Part shown: piece after piece, positions 19,047 to 26,824 of the stretch | Position numbering within the stretch: the stretch's first letter is position 1 | Layout of the letters: the number at the start of each line of letters is the position of its first letter | NCBI GenBank assembly: GCA_016713035.1 | Contig: JADJPW010000007.1 | Location: 62,001-126,000 of the forward strand | Reading direction: 5' to 3' | Length of the DNA: 64,000 nt | Source: Verrucomicrobiaceae bacterium | Lineage (GTDB): Bacteria; Verrucomicrobiota; Verrucomicrobiia; Verrucomicrobiales; Verrucomicrobiaceae | The notes under the pieces: model-generated | Told to the model about the DNA's origin: nothing | The model's input: the letters and a program-made list of their open reading frames with translations, nothing else | Database searches by the model: none | Made by a program: the position numbers and the translations under genes

Positions 19047-19307
19047 ATGGGACAAAACGAAATCGAGCGCAACCTGGGTGTGCAACCTCTGGAGACCATT
19101 CTCAACGAAATGGCACTGGGAAACCACGACCTCGTCTCCGCCAGTGAAGAGCCCATCACGCACAAAGCCATTGCCCGGGCCCGCAAAGGCCGCCGCCTCA
19201 CTCCGCACATGCAGCAGCGTGTCGCCGCTGCGCTGAACCGCGTGATCTCGCTGCAAGGCCGCACCATTGAGCGTGAATATGGTGTGAGCGATCTCTTCAC
19301 CTACTGA
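19047..19307 (+). CDS. Small conserved HTH-like protein
   Basis: 86 residues. A GAGGAAAAG Shine-Dalgarno lies just upstream of the ATG. The stretch ITHKAIARARKGRRLTPHM followed by QQRVAAALNRV looks like a basic helix-turn-helix of XRE/Cro type (residues about 37-65), preceded by an acidic N-terminal part. I recall similar short proteins in Verrucomicrobia but cannot name a family. DNA binding is inference. An ORF on the opposite strand (18918-19313) is rejected as a shadow. Confidence 0.75.
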   Translation: MGQNEIERNLGVQPLETILNEMALGNHDLVSASEEPITHKAIARARKGRRLTPHMQQRVAAALNRVISLQGRTIEREYGVSDLFTY

Positions 19308-19373
19308 GTCCATCGCGTGGATGCGGTGATGGTAAGGAGGGCTGTCGTTTTTGTCGCTCTGCGATGCAGAGGC

Positions 19374-19808
19374 TCACTGCTCGCGGCTTTCCCAGGCAGT
19401 CCAACCGCCTTTGAGGACAAAGGCGTGCTGCACGAGGCTTAGCTCACGCAGTTTTTCCATGATTTTGCGGCTCGCTTCGCATTTTTGGCCGCTGCAGTAG
19501 ATGACGACGGGCTTGTCATTGCGCTGGAGTGTCTCCAGGAGGGAGAGGATCTGGTCATCGAAGGCCTGTTCGTTCAAAAGGAGGGCTCCAGGGATGTGGC
19601 CGGCGTCGTAGAGCTCCTGGGGCCGTGCGTCGATCCATAATACAGCACCGCCGAAACGCTCCTGGATCATCGGGATGGAGACTTCATCGTCCCGAAGAGG
19701 CTCCTGGACCAAATGCAGCGCTGGAGCACGCGGATGCCATGCATGCACAGCGAGCGCAGCGATGGCGCTGAGAGCCAAAATGACGGCAGCTTGCCAGAGG
19801 GCCTTCAT
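19374..19808 (-). CDS. Membrane-anchored rhodanese-like protein
   Basis: 144 residues: one N-terminal hydrophobic segment (about 5-22; signal anchor) and a single rhodanese domain with IDARPQELYDAGHIPGA and the active-site loop starting at C105 (CSGQKCEAS). The loop has an extra Cys (C110) rather than the common CxxGxR pattern, so substrate is uncertain. Its ATG overlaps the stop of the DUF1573 gene (ATGA), so they are coupled; periplasmic sulfur or redox handling is a reasonable inference. Confidence 0.88.
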   Translation of the reverse strand: MKALWQAAVILALSAIAALAVHAWHPRAPALHLVQEPLRDDEVSIPMIQERFGGAVLWIDARPQELYDAGHIPGALLLNEQAFDDQILSLLETLQRNDKPVVIYCSGQKCEASRKIMEKLRELSLVQHAFVLKGGWTAWESREQ

Positions 19809-20500
19809 TTCGTGTCAGAGGGTGTCGCGGCGGCATCTGCTGGCTTGTTGTAGATGCTGAAGAAAGCGAGATGGCGCTGGAATTTTGGCACTTTGCTCTC
19901 GGTTTCGATTTTGAGTGCTCCGAGGGTGACTTCCTTCGTCGTCTTTGGTTTTATGGAGATGAGATACTCGCGTCCGGGCTTCACTTCCTTCCAGGAGAAG
20001 TCCACATTTTCGCGGGTGGAGGTCAGTTTGAGGAGCTTCATCGGCTCATCGCCGAGGATGAGCATCTTGGTGGTCTTTTCGGTGGGTTCTTCACCGATCC
20101 ACCATTGCAGCGTCTTGGGCTCGATGCTGACGACTTCTGGGATGTCGAGGACGAAGGTGATTTCCCATTCGGCCTGCTCTGGGTCGTCCGTCATGACTTG
20201 GAGGATTTTTTCGTGCCGGCCGACAAAGCTACCGAGGCTAAAAACAGCGGTGCCGCTGCCTTCCTCACCGGGTGCATAGACGGTTTTGTCCAGCTCAGCT
20301 TTCAGGCATGAGCAGCCGCTATGGAGGCTGAGGATTTTGACGGGTTTGCTGCCTTTGTTGCGGAATTTGAAGACGGAGGTCACCTCTTCGTCCACAGGCT
20401 TGGCTTTGACTTCGATGACGGGCGTTTCCAGCGCTAGCTCAGCCCGTGCCGCCGCGACGAGCATGAGCAGAAGGGAGTAGGTGAGGATGTTTTTCATCAT
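19805..20500 (-). CDS. Exported DUF1573-domain protein
   Basis: About 231 residues from MMKN (20500; 20497 also possible). Signal peptide to about residue 20 (AAARA). Ig-like DUF1573 fold with the characteristic HSGCSCL motif (C63, C65), then a second beta-rich domain. DUF1573 proteins are periplasmic or outer-membrane in Bacteroidetes, Planctomycetes and Verrucomicrobia, of unknown function. It is translationally coupled to the rhodanese and divergent from PEP carboxylase. Confidence 0.88.
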   Translation of the reverse strand: MMKNILTYSLLLMLVAAARAELALETPVIEVKAKPVDEEVTSVFKFRNKGSKPVKILSLHSGCSCLKAELDKTVYAPGEEGSGTAVFSLGSFVGRHEKILQVMTDDPEQAEWEITFVLDIPEVVSIEPKTLQWWIGEEPTEKTTKMLILGDEPMKLLKLTSTRENVDFSWKEVKPGREYLISIKPKTTKEVTLGALKIETESKVPKFQRHLAFFSIYNKPADAAATPSDTK

Positions 20501-20603
20501 AGCGCTGGGAAAATAGCACAAATCCTACCCAGCGTGGCAAGTGATTCACGATTCATCGTTTGCCCGGCCTGAGTCCTGCTTAACGGTGAAGTGACCATTT
20601 CTC

Positions 20604-23351
20604 ATGCCTGCCGCCCATTCTGCCCCATCGCTCCGCTCTCTCGGTTTTCAGCTTCTCGAAGACGATCTGCGCTATCTCATGCAGGCCTTTGCGGAGGTGC
20701 TGCGGCGCATGGGGGAGCCTGGACTGGCAGCGCGGCTGCCGTGGGTCAATGAGGTGGAGCTGGGGGATGAAAAGCCCAGCCGCTCACTGGGACAGGCCTA
20801 TTCGATCGCTTTTCAGCTCCTCAATATCGTGGAGGAGCGTGCGGCATCTCAGGTGCGGCGTCTGCGGGAGAAGCAGCTCGGCCCGCAGTCGGAGAAAGGT
20901 CTGTGGCCGGACAATTTGCAGGAGATGATCGCTCTAGGGCTCTCCCAAGATGACATCCTGGGAGTGCTACGCAGCATCGCCGTGGAGCCCGTGCTCACGG
21001 CGCATCCGACGGAGGCGAAGCGGGAGACGGTGCGTGATCTGCATCTGGAAATCTACAGCCTGATGAATCGGCATGAAAATGCCGCCTACACGCCGCGTGA
21101 GCAGGACCGCATCCACCGCCAGCTCCAGACGCAGCTCGAGTGCCTGTGGCGCACAGGGGAGATCCATGTCACGCGGCCGAGCATCGAGGCGGAGCTACAA
21201 AATGCGCTGCATTACCTGCGGGAGGTGTTCCCAGAGGCACTCAGCCGTGCCCACATCACGCTGCGAGAGAGCTGGCAGGCGGCGGGCTTCAATCCACGGA
21301 AAATCGACGAATTGCGCCCGCTGCTGCGCTTTGGCTCCTGGATCGGCGGGGACCGCGATGGGCACCCCTTTGTCACGGCAGACATCACCGCACATGCGCT
21401 GCGGCAGATGCGTCGGAATGCCCTGCGCGTGCATCGCCGCTCACTGGAGTCCCTGGCGACGAATCTGCCCCTGAGCATGCTTTTCCAGGTGAAGCCGCCG
21501 CTTTTGACAGAGCTGCATGAAAAACTGGCCTCCTCGCTGCATGCAGAGCCGCACACGGACCTGGCTTACATTCTGGAGCGGAACAAAGAAGAGCCCTGGC
21601 GCTGCGTGGTCTATCTGATGCGTGCCAAGGTGCTGCTCGCTATCGAGAAGCCAGAATCGAATGCGGCGTATGCGCAGCCTGCGGAGCTCCTGGCTGATCT
21701 GGATACCTTTGCGGCCACGCTGCATGAGGTGGGTGCCTCTGCGCTGGTGAGTGACCTGATCGTGCCCTTCCGGCAGCGGGTGCTGGCGTTTGGCTTTCAC
21801 GGTGCAGCGCTCGATGTACGGCAAAACTCTGCCTTTCATGAGAAAGCACTCGATCAACTGCTCCGCGCTGCCGGTTTGCTGGATGGACGCAGCTTTATCG
21901 AATGGAGTGTGGAGGAAAAACGCACGCTGTTGGACCGCGAGCTGCGCTCGCCACGGCCCTTTCTGGCACCGGGCATCTCTGCTGGGCCAGAGGCAGACAC
22001 CGTGCTGGCGAGCCACCGCGTCCTGGCCGCGCACATCGCCGCCCATGGCACGGAGGGGCTCGGTTCACTCATGGTGTCGATGACACGACGCGTGGAGGAT
22101 TTACTCATCGTCTATCTGCTCGCTCGTGAGGCTGGCTTGGCCGAATGGACGACAGACGGCCTGCGCTGCCCGCTGCCAGTGGTGCCCTTGTTTGAGACGA
22201 TGGATGATCTCGTGGCCGGTCCAGGCATTGTGCACGATTTCCTCGATCATCCGGTGACACGGCGCAGCATCCGCGGCGAGGGCGCGGTGTTTCAGGTTAT
22301 GGTGGGCTACTCGGACTCGAACAAAGACTGCGGCATCTTGGCCAGTCAATGGGCGCTGCATCGTGCGCAGGCGGCGCTGACGAAAACGATCACCGAGCAT
22401 GGTGCACGGCCCGTCTTCTTCCACGGACGCGGTGGCACGGTGGGACGCGGCGCAGGGCCGACGCACTGGTTCATGGAGGCGCTGCCGCATGGCTCGCTGA
22501 GCGGCAGCATGCGCATGACGGAGCAGGGAGAGACGATCGCGCAAAAATACGCTCACCTGGGCTCCGCAGTGTATAATGCGGAGCTGCTGATCGCCTCCGC
22601 CGCAGCGACGACGGCGCGGCATCGCTTCGCGAAGCGTGAGACGCCCTCCATCGAGCCCATCCTCGATCAAATCGCGGCGGACAGTCGCGATGCTTACCGC
22701 GCCCTGCTGCAAGCGCCGGGATTTGTGCCGTTTTACCGCTCTGCGACGCCGATTGATGCGCTGGAGAACTCCCGCATCGGCTCACGCCCCGCACGGCGCA
22801 CAGGCCAAGCCACGCTGGATGACCTGCGAGCCATCCCGTGGGTGTTTTCGTGGACGCAGGCACGCTTTTACCTGCCAGGCTGGTTCGGAGCGGGCTCCGC
22901 TTTGGCAAAGCTACGCACGGAGCGCCCAGCGGACCTCGAAGCACTGATCACCGCGCTGCCGCACTCTCCCTTCGTGCAGTATGTGCTCACGAATATCGAA
23001 AGCTCGCTCGTCAGTGCGAATATCGGGCTCATGCGAGCCTACGCAGCGCTGGTGCCAGATGTGGAAATGCGTGAGCGCTTCCTCAGCCTCATCCTGCGTG
23101 AGCATGAGACTACCCGCGTCATTTTGGAGCACATTTTCAAAGGCACCTTCGCCGAGCGGCGTCCGCGACTGGCCTACACGCTGGACATCCGCGAGGAGCC
23201 GCTGCGTGTGCTGCACCTTCAGCAGATCGATCTGCTGAAGGACTGGCGTGGCCTATTGCAAAAAGGCGATCAAGCCAGCGCCGATGCGATGATCCCCGAT
23301 CTGCTCATCTCCATCAATGCCATCGCCTCTGGCCTACGCACGACGGGCTGA
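20604..23351 (+). CDS. ppc: Phosphoenolpyruvate carboxylase
   Basis: 915 residues. Carboxylates PEP with bicarbonate to oxaloacetate, an anaplerotic cytoplasmic reaction. Signature sites are intact: TAHPTEAKRETV (catalytic His H134), GYSDSNKDCGILASQW (Lys K574), the FHGRGGTVGRG glycine/arginine loop, and GSMRMTEQGE. The extreme C-terminal NG effector motif of many PEPCs is replaced by ...RTTG, so allosteric behaviour may differ. Divergent from the DUF1573 gene; followed 51 bp later by a toxin-antitoxin pair. Confidence 0.97.
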   Translation: MPAAHSAPSLRSLGFQLLEDDLRYLMQAFAEVLRRMGEPGLAARLPWVNEVELGDEKPSRSLGQAYSIAFQLLNIVEERAASQVRRLREKQLGPQSEKGLWPDNLQEMIALGLSQDDILGVLRSIAVEPVLTAHPTEAKRETVRDLHLEIYSLMNRHENAAYTPREQDRIHRQLQTQLECLWRTGEIHVTRPSIEAELQNALHYLREVFPEALSRAHITLRESWQAAGFNPRKIDELRPLLRFGSWIGGDRDGHPFVTADITAHALRQMRRNALRVHRRSLESLATNLPLSMLFQVKPPLLTELHEKLASSLHAEPHTDLAYILERNKEEPWRCVVYLMRAKVLLAIEKPESNAAYAQPAELLADLDTFAATLHEVGASALVSDLIVPFRQRVLAFGFHGAALDVRQNSAFHEKALDQLLRAAGLLDGRSFIEWSVEEKRTLLDRELRSPRPFLAPGISAGPEADTVLASHRVLAAHIAAHGTEGLGSLMVSMTRRVEDLLIVYLLAREAGLAEWTTDGLRCPLPVVPLFETMDDLVAGPGIVHDFLDHPVTRRSIRGEGAVFQVMVGYSDSNKDCGILASQWALHRAQAALTKTITEHGARPVFFHGRGGTVGRGAGPTHWFMEALPHGSLSGSMRMTEQGETIAQKYAHLGSAVYNAELLIASAAATTARHRFAKRETPSIEPILDQIAADSRDAYRALLQAPGFVPFYRSATPIDALENSRIGSRPARRTGQATLDDLRAIPWVFSWTQARFYLPGWFGAGSALAKLRTERPADLEALITALPHSPFVQYVLTNIESSLVSANIGLMRAYAALVPDVEMRERFLSLILREHETTRVILEHIFKGTFAERRPRLAYTLDIREEPLRVLHLQQIDLLKDWRGLLQKGDQASADAMIPDLLISINAIASGLRTTG

Positions 23352-23402
23352 TCCGGGGAGGCTGTGATTGACAGGCTTTGGTCCGTCATACATAGTTTTA
23401 CC

Positions 23403-23633
23403 ATGATCAAGACCATCTCCAAAATCGGCAATTCCCAAGGCATCATTATCGACTCCGTGCTGCTCCAGCTCACAAGGCTCAAAATCGGCGACAAGGTCAA
23501 TGTGGAGGTGCATAGCGGCGGCACGATCAGCATTACGCCGATGGAGCCTTTTAAAATTGAAGCCGCCAAGGCCGCTGAAACGGCTAAACGACTGATCAAA
23601 ACGAACGATGAACTGTTTCGCCGCCTGTCATGA
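23403..23633 (+). CDS. AbrB/MazE-type antitoxin
   Basis: 76 residues from the ATG at 23403. The N-terminal half has the swapped-hairpin AbrB DNA-binding pattern (KTISKIGNSQGIIID then LKIGDKVNVEV). The Lys/Ala-rich C-terminal half (about 45-76) is the usual toxin-neutralising tail. Overlaps the Doc-type toxin start by ATGA. Antitoxins of this kind bind their own promoter; no operator was identified in the 51 bp between ppc and this gene. Confidence 0.9.
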   Translation: MIKTISKIGNSQGIIIDSVLLQLTRLKIGDKVNVEVHSGGTISITPMEPFKIEAAKAAETAKRLIKTNDELFRRLS

Positions 23634-24025
23634 GCCAGTCGTTATTGCATCCGACGATCGACGCTGTCCTCGCCATTCACCAGGAAGTCCTCGCTGCGCA
23701 TGGAGGGAGCCCAGGACTGCGTTCGCGTGACTTGCTGGAGTCAGCGGTGGCCGCGCCGCAAGCCACGATGATGGGTGTGCCGATGATCAGTGATCCTATG
23801 GAGATCGCTGCCGCTTACTTGTTCTACCTTTGCAGCAACCATGCCTTTGTGGATGGCAATAAACGTGCCGCTTTGGCCACCTGCCTTGTTTTTCTCAGCG
23901 AGAACGGCCTCCTGAAAAACGAGCAGCTTGATGTCGATGAATGGGAAAACCTCACCCTCGCGGTGGCTGCGGGAGTCCTGAGCCGCGATGAGGTGACTCA
24001 GAAGTTGCGCAAGCTGGTGAAGTGA
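23630..24025 (+). CDS. Doc-type (death-on-curing) Fic-fold toxin
   Basis: 131 residues. The Fic/Doc active-site motif HAFVDGNKRAAL (H71, D75, N77, R79) is intact; the HxFxDGNKR form is the Doc version, which phosphorylates EF-Tu rather than AMPylating. Supporting motifs include LRSRDLLESAVAAP near the N-terminus. Translationally coupled to the AbrB antitoxin, so this is a complete type II module. The next gene begins right after it. Confidence 0.93.
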   Translation: MSQSLLHPTIDAVLAIHQEVLAAHGGSPGLRSRDLLESAVAAPQATMMGVPMISDPMEIAAAYLFYLCSNHAFVDGNKRAALATCLVFLSENGLLKNEQLDVDEWENLTLAVAAGVLSRDEVTQKLRKLVK

Positions 24026-24093
24026 TCCACACACGCAAAAGAGGCGTTATCACCGCCATTGCATCCACGACGGGTATGCGTTCCATGCACTGC

Positions 24094-24552
24094 ATGAAGC
24101 ATCTCCTCACCTGCACCGCCACCGTCCTGCTGCTCGCTGCCTGCGCAGGAGTCTCTGACCCCGAAACGAAGCCACTGGGCGAAAATGCCCTCACCCGCGA
24201 TCAGATCCGCGCTGCGAAGAGTGGGCCCGTGGACTTCGCCGCCCATGTGCGACCGGTCCTGGAGTCAAAATGCGCCATCTGCCACAACCGCGCTACTTTA
24301 CCCGGCCACATGAGCCTGGAAAATCGCCGCGCCGCCATGCGCACCGGCACCCTGGGTGCCTACATCGTCCCAGGGCACCCGGAAAAGAGCCTGCTCATCT
24401 CCCATGTGCGTAGCGGGCACCAAAACGTCAGCGTCATGCCCGCCGTAGGTGATCGACTCACGGATGATGAATACGACATCCTGAAAAAATGGGTCAGCGA
24501 GGGCGCAAAATGGCCAGAGGGCGCTGCGGGCGTACTCCAGGTGCAGCGCTAG
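24094..24552 (+). CDS. Haem-c lipoprotein (cytochrome-c-like)
   Basis: 152 residues from ATG 24094; ATGs at 24085 and 24076 and a GTG at 24022 are in frame. Lipobox LLAAC (C17) predicts an outer- or inner-membrane lipoprotein. One haem-binding CAICH (residues 60-64) follows VRPVLESKC, the layout of planctomycete/verrucomicrobial PSCyt1-type domains, which often precede DUF1549/DUF1553 in larger proteins. Here the domain stands alone. ITTLP-type axial ligand not assigned; a Met near MPAVGDRLTDDEYD is a candidate. Possible electron carrier; partner unknown. Confidence 0.8.
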   Translation: MKHLLTCTATVLLLAACAGVSDPETKPLGENALTRDQIRAAKSGPVDFAAHVRPVLESKCAICHNRATLPGHMSLENRRAAMRTGTLGAYIVPGHPEKSLLISHVRSGHQNVSVMPAVGDRLTDDEYDILKKWVSEGAKWPEGAAGVLQVQR

Positions 24553-24580
24553 CAGAGAGGGGCTATCTCTCTGCTTGTTA
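24551..24580 (+). terminator. Hairpin at the end of the haem-c lipoprotein gene
   Basis: AGCAGAGAG (24551-24559), 7-nt loop, CTCTCTGCT (24567-24575): a perfect 9-bp stem that overlaps the stop codon and is followed by TTGTTA. The U-run is weak, so termination is likely but not certain. Confidence 0.55.
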
Positions 24581-24639
24581 TCGAGCACGCACGCGCTTAT
24601 GGCGTGAGCATGGCGCGGAGAATCAACCCTCCGCGTTTT

Positions 24640-24838
24640 CTTTTCTTCGCAGATGCAGGGAAGGCCGTGAGAACCGGCCACAGTGGCGCTGCGGTATCGG
24701 GTTACAGACCTCCATTCGTGCTCATTCGCACGGAACAAAGCCAATCGGGCCTTCAAAAAGCCCGGTGAAGGCGGGGGCGAGGCAGGCTGCCTAGCAGCCG
24801 GGAAACCCGGAGTCCGAACATCTCCCTGCGAAGTCTTC
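24640..24838 (+). ncRNA. Cobalamin riboswitch upstream of a TonB receptor
   Basis: The 313-bp gap 24553-24865 holds a cobalamin-riboswitch-like element. A closing stem CTTCGCAG (24645-24652) / CTGCGAAG (24826-24833) is perfect. Inside are AGGGAAGGCCGTGAGAACC (the conserved GGGAA...GGTGAGAA...CCGG region), then CAGTGGCGCTGCGGTA, and at the 3' side GGGAAACCCGGAGTCCGAACA before the closing stem, resembling the ...AGTCCGGA-ACCTGCC B12-box region. The next gene is a BtuB-like receptor, the expected regulon member. B12 would repress it. Confidence 0.78.
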
Positions 24839-24865
24839 ATCGAACCAATGAACCCGTAAAAAACC

Positions 24866-26719
24866 ATGTACCTCCCCCTATCGCGAGGAAGGGCCTCCGT
24901 GCTCCTTTTCGCCCTATCCGGCCTCCAGGCCGCTGAACCGGCCTCCACCAACGAACTGGCCGAAACCGTCGTCACAGCCACCAAGACCGAAACCGAGCGC
25001 TGGCACACCGCCAGCAGTGTCACCGTCATTTCGCGGCAGCAGATCGAAGACGGCCAATTTCGCCTGCTCCCCGAAGCTTTGCGGCAAGTCCCCGGCCTCA
25101 CCCTCGCCACGCCAGGCATTCCAGGCACGGTCACGACCGTGATGTCACGCGGCACCACCACCAAGGACACCGCATTGCTCATCGATGGACGTCCCGTGCC
25201 AAACAACCTCGCCGGCTCCTTCAATCTCGAAAGCATGGCTCTCGACAATGTGGAGCGCATCGAGGTGCTGCGCGGCCCAGCGGCCAGTCTCTACGGCGGG
25301 CGCAGCCTCGGCGGCGTCATCAACATCATCACCCGCAGTGGCAAAGGCGTCGAGACGCCGCAGGGCACCGTGTACGCGGAAACAGGCAGCTACGGCACTT
25401 TCCGCGAAGGATTGAGCACGCTCGGTAGCGCGGGCATGCTGGATTGGAGCCTAGAGGGCAGCCGCGCCGACATGCAGGGCCAGCGCCAAAATACCCAGCT
25501 CCAGCAAAACAACGCCGCAGGCCGCTTCGGCATCACGCTGAGTGAAGCGCTGCGCTTCGATCTCGATACACGCTACTTCACCACCGGCATCGGCACCCCG
25601 CGAGACACCGGCACCAATGACCCGAACGACCACGTCTTCTCCGAGTTCTGGTCCATCAGCCCGCGACTCGTCTATGATGACGGCCATCGCTGGCGGCACT
25701 CACTCACGTACTCCCACACGCAGTTTCGCCAGGTCGCTACCGGCTTTACCACGCCACCGCAGGTCAATAATCGCGTCAGCGCACGCACCGACTGGCTGGA
25801 ATACCAGAGCACCCTGCGCCTCACGGAGAAATGGAGCCTCACCGCCGGAGCCTGGCTCCAGGATCAGACCATCAGCCGCTACAATGACACCGCAGGCCGG
25901 CTCGACATCGACGAAAATCAGACAAACCTCGCTCTCTTTCTCCAAAGCCAGGCGGAGGTGCTCCCCGGCCTCCACCTCACGGGCGGGCTACGCTTCGATA
26001 GCTACTCAGACTTCGAAGACCTCCTTACCTGGCGTGGCGGCATCAGCTACCGCGTGCCCATCACCCAGACCGTGCTGCATGTGAACTACGGCACCGCCTT
26101 CACACCACCCTCACCGCAGGACATCACACCCGTCTTCGGTGGCAATCCCGCCCTCCTCCAGCCAGAGCGCAGTCGCGGCTGGGAGATCGGCATCGAGCAA
26201 CCCATGCTCAAAAACACGCTGCATCTCGCCATCACCGGCTTCCGCAATGATCTACGAGACACCTATCAATACCCGCCGCCCTTCTTCATCCCCCAGGCCA
26301 TCGGCGAAGCGACCACCTACGGCATCGAGTCCAGCCTCGCGTGGACACCTTGTCGCGAGTTCGCCTTCCATCTCAGCCACACCTGGCTGCATGCCTATGA
26401 TGACACGAACATGGCACGCCTTGTCCGCCGTCCGCAGCACACCATTGCCGCGAACATGACCCTCCAGCCACATCGTGATGTCAGCCTCAGCCTCGGAGCG
26501 AACTGGGTGCTCGGCCGCGAGGACTTCTATCCCACCAGCTTCGCCCCCGAGGACGTGGAGGACTACCTCGCCCTCCGCCTGAGTGCAAACTGGCGCCTCA
26601 GCAAGCGCTTCGAGCTCTTCGCCCGCATCGAAAACCTCCTCGGCGAAAAATATGCCGAAATCCCCGGCTTCCCCGCCATGAGCACCGGAGCGTATGCTGG
26701 CTTTAAACTGCGTTTTTGA
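24866..26719 (+). CDS. TonB-dependent receptor, BtuB-like
   Basis: 617 residues. Signal peptide ends near LQAAEP. A TonB-box-like ETVVTATKTE is followed by a plug domain (VTVISRQQIEDGQFRLLPEA; IERIEVLRGPAASLYGG; GVINIITRSG) and a ~22-strand barrel ending in the aromatic C-terminal residue F typical of outer-membrane insertion. The upstream cobalamin riboswitch suggests corrinoid uptake; length is close to E. coli BtuB (~594 mature). No BtuC/D/F transporter is adjacent. Siderophore uptake is the alternative but less likely given the riboswitch. Confidence 0.88.
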   Translation: MYLPLSRGRASVLLFALSGLQAAEPASTNELAETVVTATKTETERWHTASSVTVISRQQIEDGQFRLLPEALRQVPGLTLATPGIPGTVTTVMSRGTTTKDTALLIDGRPVPNNLAGSFNLESMALDNVERIEVLRGPAASLYGGRSLGGVINIITRSGKGVETPQGTVYAETGSYGTFREGLSTLGSAGMLDWSLEGSRADMQGQRQNTQLQQNNAAGRFGITLSEALRFDLDTRYFTTGIGTPRDTGTNDPNDHVFSEFWSISPRLVYDDGHRWRHSLTYSHTQFRQVATGFTTPPQVNNRVSARTDWLEYQSTLRLTEKWSLTAGAWLQDQTISRYNDTAGRLDIDENQTNLALFLQSQAEVLPGLHLTGGLRFDSYSDFEDLLTWRGGISYRVPITQTVLHVNYGTAFTPPSPQDITPVFGGNPALLQPERSRGWEIGIEQPMLKNTLHLAITGFRNDLRDTYQYPPPFFIPQAIGEATTYGIESSLAWTPCREFAFHLSHTWLHAYDDTNMARLVRRPQHTIAANMTLQPHRDVSLSLGANWVLGREDFYPTSFAPEDVEDYLALRLSANWRLSKRFELFARIENLLGEKYAEIPGFPAMSTGAYAGFKLRF

Positions 26720-26824
26720 CAGCAGGCTGCGCCTCTGCCCGTGCTAGGCGGAAACACCACGCTAACGAAAACACAAATCACTCGCTGCAAACAAGCTCCA
26801 CGTTGCGGCGTTGCATCCGAGAAC

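Noticed and set aside
24848..24859. Three-codon leader ORF before the TonB receptor
   Set aside because: ATG AAC CCG TAA is too short to support and the cobalamin aptamer explains the leader.
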